In this document: positions 32,162-34,977 of the stretch, piece by piece | Position numbering within the stretch: the first letter of the stretch is position 1 | Layout of the letters: every line of letters begins with the position of its first letter | Source of the DNA: Bacteroidaceae bacterium | Lineage (GTDB): Bacteria > Bacteroidota > Bacteroidia > Bacteroidales > Bacteroidaceae | DNA length: 34,977 bases | Assembly (NCBI GenBank): GCA_017416735.1 | Contig: JAFQBF010000092.1 | Span: 1-34,977, forward strand | Direction of reading: 5' to 3' | Translations under genes and position numbers: made by a program | The notes under the pieces: model-generated | Told to the model about the DNA's origin: nothing | Seen by the model: the letters and a program-made list of their open reading frames with translations, nothing else | The model's database searches: none

Positions 32162-32827
32162 ATGAAGAAACACATCATCATAGTAGCCGGTGGAAAAGGG
32201 TTACGGATGGGCGGAGACATTCCCAAGCAGTTCCTGCCCGTCTGTGGAAAACCTGTATTGATGCGTACCTTGGAGGCTTTCCATTCCTACGATTCTGCCA
32301 TACATATTATATTAGTGCTTCCAGTCAGTCAGCAGGCATACTGGAAAGAACTTTGTCGAGAGTATCATTTCGAGTTGTCTCACGATATAGCTGATGGAGG
32401 AGAAACACGCTTTCATTCGGTGATGAATGGATTGGCATTGGTAGCAGGAGACGGATTGGTTGGCGTACACGATGGCGTCCGTCCGTTCGTTTCGCAAGAA
32501 GTGGTTGCCCGTTGTTACGATGATGCTTCGACGAAGAAGGCAGTCATCCCGGTCATAGGAGTGGTGGAAACCGTTCGTCATTTAGTGGATGGTGGAAGTG
32601 AAACGGTTCCTCGTGACCAATACAAGTTGGTGCAGACCCCCCAAGTCTTTGACGTGTCCTTGTTGCGTCGTGCGTATCAGCAGGAATATACGGATGTGTT
32701 TACAGACGATGCCTCTGTTGTAGAAGCATTGGGTGAGAAGGTACATCTTGTGGAGGGAAATCGTGAAAACATTAAATTGACCACACCTTTCGATCTGAAG
32801 CTGGCGGAATTGTTATGTTTGACATAA
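32162..32827 (+). CDS. ispD: 2-C-methyl-D-erythritol 4-phosphate cytidylyltransferase
   Basis: Third step of the non-mevalonate isoprenoid pathway, joining CTP and MEP. 221 residues, family length. Motifs: [20 protein letters not shown] (CTP-binding Gly loop with the catalytic Arg and Lys), [48 protein letters not shown] and [13 protein letters not shown]. All catalytic residues are in place. Starts one base after the DJ-1 stop codon; its 3' end overlaps recG by 13 bases in a different frame, a sign of translational coupling. Confidence 0.96.
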   Translation: MKKHIIIVAGGKGLRMGGDIPKQFLPVCGKPVLMRTLEAFHSYDSAIHIILVLPVSQQAYWKELCREYHFELSHDIADGGETRFHSVMNGLALVAGDGLVGVHDGVRPFVSQEVVARCYDDASTKKAVIPVIGVVETVRHLVDGGSETVPRDQYKLVQTPQVFDVSLLRRAYQQEYTDVFTDDASVVEALGEKVHLVEGNRENIKLTTPFDLKLAELLCLT

Positions 32828-34911
32828 CCACACGCGACATAAAGTATCTTCAAGGAGTTGGCCCACAACGGGCAACGATGTTGAACAAGGAATTGAATAT
32901 CTTTTCCTTACGTGATTTGTTGTATTATTTCCCTTATAAATATGTAGATAGAAGCCGTCTGTACTATATTCATGAAATAGACGGCAATATGCCTTATATC
33001 CAGTTGAAGGGGCAAATCCTTAGCTTTGAGACGATGGGAGAAGGCCGTCAACGTAGATTGGTGGCGCACTTTTCCGATGGGACAGGTGTCATCGATTTGG
33101 TATGGTTTCAAGGCATTAAGTATCTGATGGGAAAATACAAGGCTCACGAAGAATATATCGTTTTTGGGAAGCCGACCGTATTCAACGGACGTATCAATGT
33201 GGCGCATCCGGATATTGACCCAGCCAAAGATTTGTCCCTTTCAGGCATGGGACTTCAACCTTATTATAATACAACCGAAAAGATGAAGCGGTCGGGGCTT
33301 AACTCACATGCCTTTGGAAAGTTGGTAGCAAATGCTTTTGCCTTGTTGCAGGGAGCAATACCCGAGACTTTGAGCCGGAAGATTGTGGAGAATCATCATC
33401 TGGTGTCGTTGGATGAAGCTTTGCGCAACATTCATTTCCCGCAAAATCCGGATAAGTTGCGTAAGGCGCAATATCGGTTGAAGTTTGAAGAACTTTTTTA
33501 TATACAGCTCAATATCTTGCGATATGCCAAAGACCGCCAGCGTAAATTCAGAGGCTTGTATTTCGAACGGGTAGGGGAAATATTCAATACGTTTTATTCG
33601 CAGAACCTTCCTTTTCAGTTGACTGGGGCGCAGAAACGTGTCATCAAGGAAATACGGAAGGATATGGGTAGCGGACGCCAAATGAACCGCTTGTTGCAAG
33701 GAGACGTGGGAAGCGGAAAAACGTTAGTGGCACTGATGTCTATGCTGATAGCCTTGGATAATGGGTATCAAGCATGTATGATGGCTCCGACCGAAATTTT
33801 GGCAGCCCAGCATTACGAAACCGTCAAGCAATTGTTGTTCGGTATGGATGTGCGGGTAGAATTGTTGATGGGATCGGTGAAAGGCAAAAAGCGTGATGAA
33901 ATATTGAAAGGCCTTCTGACGGGTGAAGTGCAAATATTGATAGGAACCCATGCCGTGCTTGAGAATACGGTGAACTTCTCTTCTTTGGGTATGGTGGTGA
34001 TTGACGAGCAGCATCGTTTCGGTGTGGCTCAACGTGCCAAACTTTGGGCAAAAAATACGAATCCTCCCCATGTGTTGGTTATGACGGCAACACCCATTCC
34101 TCGTACATTGGCCATGACGCTATACGGTGACTTGGATGTTTCGGTGATTGATGAATTGCCTCCCGGACGCAAGCCTATTCAAACCATCCATCAATTTGAC
34201 AACCGACGCACAAGCCTTTATGCCGGCATTCGCAAGCAGATAGGAGAGGGACGTCAGATTTATATTGTTTATCCGCTTATCAAGGAAAGCGAGAAGATGG
34301 ACATCAAGAATCTGGAAGAAGGCTATGAACAGGTTTGTGCAGAATTTCCGGAGTGCAATGTATGCAAGGTGCATGGACAAATGAAACCTGCTGAAAAAGA
34401 TGCAGAAATGCAACGTTTTGTGAATGGAGAGGCGCAAATTATGGTGGCCACAACGGTTGTTGAAGTCGGTGTGAATGTACCCAATGCTTCGGTGATGGTC
34501 ATCGAGAATGCAGAGCGTTTCGGCTTGTCGCAATTGCATCAGTTACGAGGGCGGGTAGGACGTGGCGCCGACCAGTCTTATTGTATCTTGGTGACTTCGT
34601 ATAAACTTGCAGAGGAAACCAGAAAACGTCTTGAAATTATGGTGCAAACATGCGATGGTTTTGAAATAGCGGAAGCGGACTTGAAACTCCGTGGTCCTGG
34701 TGATTTGGAAGGCACGCAACAAAGTGGCGTAGCCTTCGATTTAAAAATCGCAGATATAGCCCGTGATGGACAATTGTTACAATATGTACGCGAGGTGGCC
34801 TCGAACATTTTGGAAAAAGACCCTATGTGTGTTTTGCCCGAAAATGAAGTGCTTTGGAAGCAGTTGCAAGCGTTGCGGAAAACAAATGTAAACTGGGCTG
34901 CTATCTCTTGA
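32815..34911 (+). CDS. recG: ATP-dependent DNA helicase RecG
   Basis: Remodels stalled replication forks and branch-migrates Holliday junctions. 698 residues, close to the normal size. The N-terminal wedge domain (about 60-150, with [20 protein letters not shown]) is followed by the helicase core: [11 protein letters not shown], Walker A GDVGSGKT (296-303), [25 protein letters not shown] (DEQH box), [33 protein letters not shown] and QLRGRVGRG (motif VI). The TRG-type tail ends [20 protein letters not shown] 32815 is the conserved start ([19 protein letters not shown]) and lies within the end of ispD. Confidence 0.97.
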   Translation: MFDITTRDIKYLQGVGPQRATMLNKELNIFSLRDLLYYFPYKYVDRSRLYYIHEIDGNMPYIQLKGQILSFETMGEGRQRRLVAHFSDGTGVIDLVWFQGIKYLMGKYKAHEEYIVFGKPTVFNGRINVAHPDIDPAKDLSLSGMGLQPYYNTTEKMKRSGLNSHAFGKLVANAFALLQGAIPETLSRKIVENHHLVSLDEALRNIHFPQNPDKLRKAQYRLKFEELFYIQLNILRYAKDRQRKFRGLYFERVGEIFNTFYSQNLPFQLTGAQKRVIKEIRKDMGSGRQMNRLLQGDVGSGKTLVALMSMLIALDNGYQACMMAPTEILAAQHYETVKQLLFGMDVRVELLMGSVKGKKRDEILKGLLTGEVQILIGTHAVLENTVNFSSLGMVVIDEQHRFGVAQRAKLWAKNTNPPHVLVMTATPIPRTLAMTLYGDLDVSVIDELPPGRKPIQTIHQFDNRRTSLYAGIRKQIGEGRQIYIVYPLIKESEKMDIKNLEEGYEQVCAEFPECNVCKVHGQMKPAEKDAEMQRFVNGEAQIMVATTVVEVGVNVPNASVMVIENAERFGLSQLHQLRGRVGRGADQSYCILVTSYKLAEETRKRLEIMVQTCDGFEIAEADLKLRGPGDLEGTQQSGVAFDLKIADIARDGQLLQYVREVASNILEKDPMCVLPENEVLWKQLQALRKTNVNWAAIS

Positions 34912-34977
34912 TGGCATTTTCACGTTATTTAAGTGATATTTTAGAGAAAAAGAAGAAAAGAAAGCAACTTTTTCTCA
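34912..34977. other. Short tail after recG
   Basis: 66 bases at the window edge, with no recognisable gene start. GAGAAAAAG (34944-34952) can pair with CTTTTTCTC (34968-34976) over 9 bp with a 15-nt A-rich loop; this might be a recG terminator or chance in a purine-rich stretch. Confidence 0.4.

Noticed and set aside
34944-34976. Definite terminator after recG
   Set aside because: Nine A-T-rich pairs with a 15-nt loop at the window edge could be chance; kept only as a possibility.

Overview
The window looks like a chromosomal segment of a Bacteroidales bacterium, most likely Bacteroidaceae (Bacteroides or Phocaeicola). The grounds are Bacteroidales-type proteins (B12-dependent NrdJ, six-bladed BF3164-like lipoproteins, HU-like proteins with extra domains, a 908-residue LptD, a PdxJ-ExbB-ExbD-TonB cluster) and promoters of the Bacteroidota type (TTTG, 19-20 bp, TAnnTTTG), which are clear before several genes. 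No tRNA, rRNA, CRISPR array or insertion sequence was seen.

Layout. 1-1590: 5' part of nrdJ (minus), cut by the window edge. 1854-4835: a membrane-tethered winged-helix regulator (minus), divergent from a propeller lipoprotein (plus), then a nitroreductase. 4871-8698: dnaA, an MCE/MlaD-like protein and a cell-wall amidase (all minus). 8971-12325: an HD-domain protein and lptD (plus). 12421-13077: an HU-like protein (minus). 13078-13872: a gene-poor stretch holding a 21-nt tandem repeat, an orphan terminator, a 36-nt palindromic repeat and a probable 6S RNA.

13873-25829 is the most unusual region: nine same-strand genes, mostly separated by 0-23 nt. In order they are an MltC-like transglycosylase; a cytosolic zinc-ribbon protein carrying a gingipain/caspase-like (C25) protease domain with the His/Cys pair; a 768-residue SPFH/coiled-coil protein with three zinc ribbons; a zinc-finger, single-TM, Sel1-repeat protein; a CsgG/LpoB-like exported protein; an exported protein of unknown function; two LPP20-like exported proteins; and a WKNG-repeat propeller lipoprotein. 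I read it as an envelope-spanning assembly with a zinc-ribbon-marked cytoplasmic half (including a protease) and a periplasmic/outer-membrane half. The function is not known to me; envelope stress sensing or defence is inference. The block looks more AT-rich than its neighbours. It is bracketed, together with the 6S RNA, by two nearly identical 36-nt palindromes in the same orientation.

26021-34911: a secreted double phosphoesterase and NAD kinase (minus), then a tight plus-strand housekeeping series: pdxJ, exbB, exbD, tonB, a DJ-1-family gene, ispD and recG. This links PLP synthesis, TonB energy coupling, isoprenoid synthesis and DNA repair in one probable transcript.
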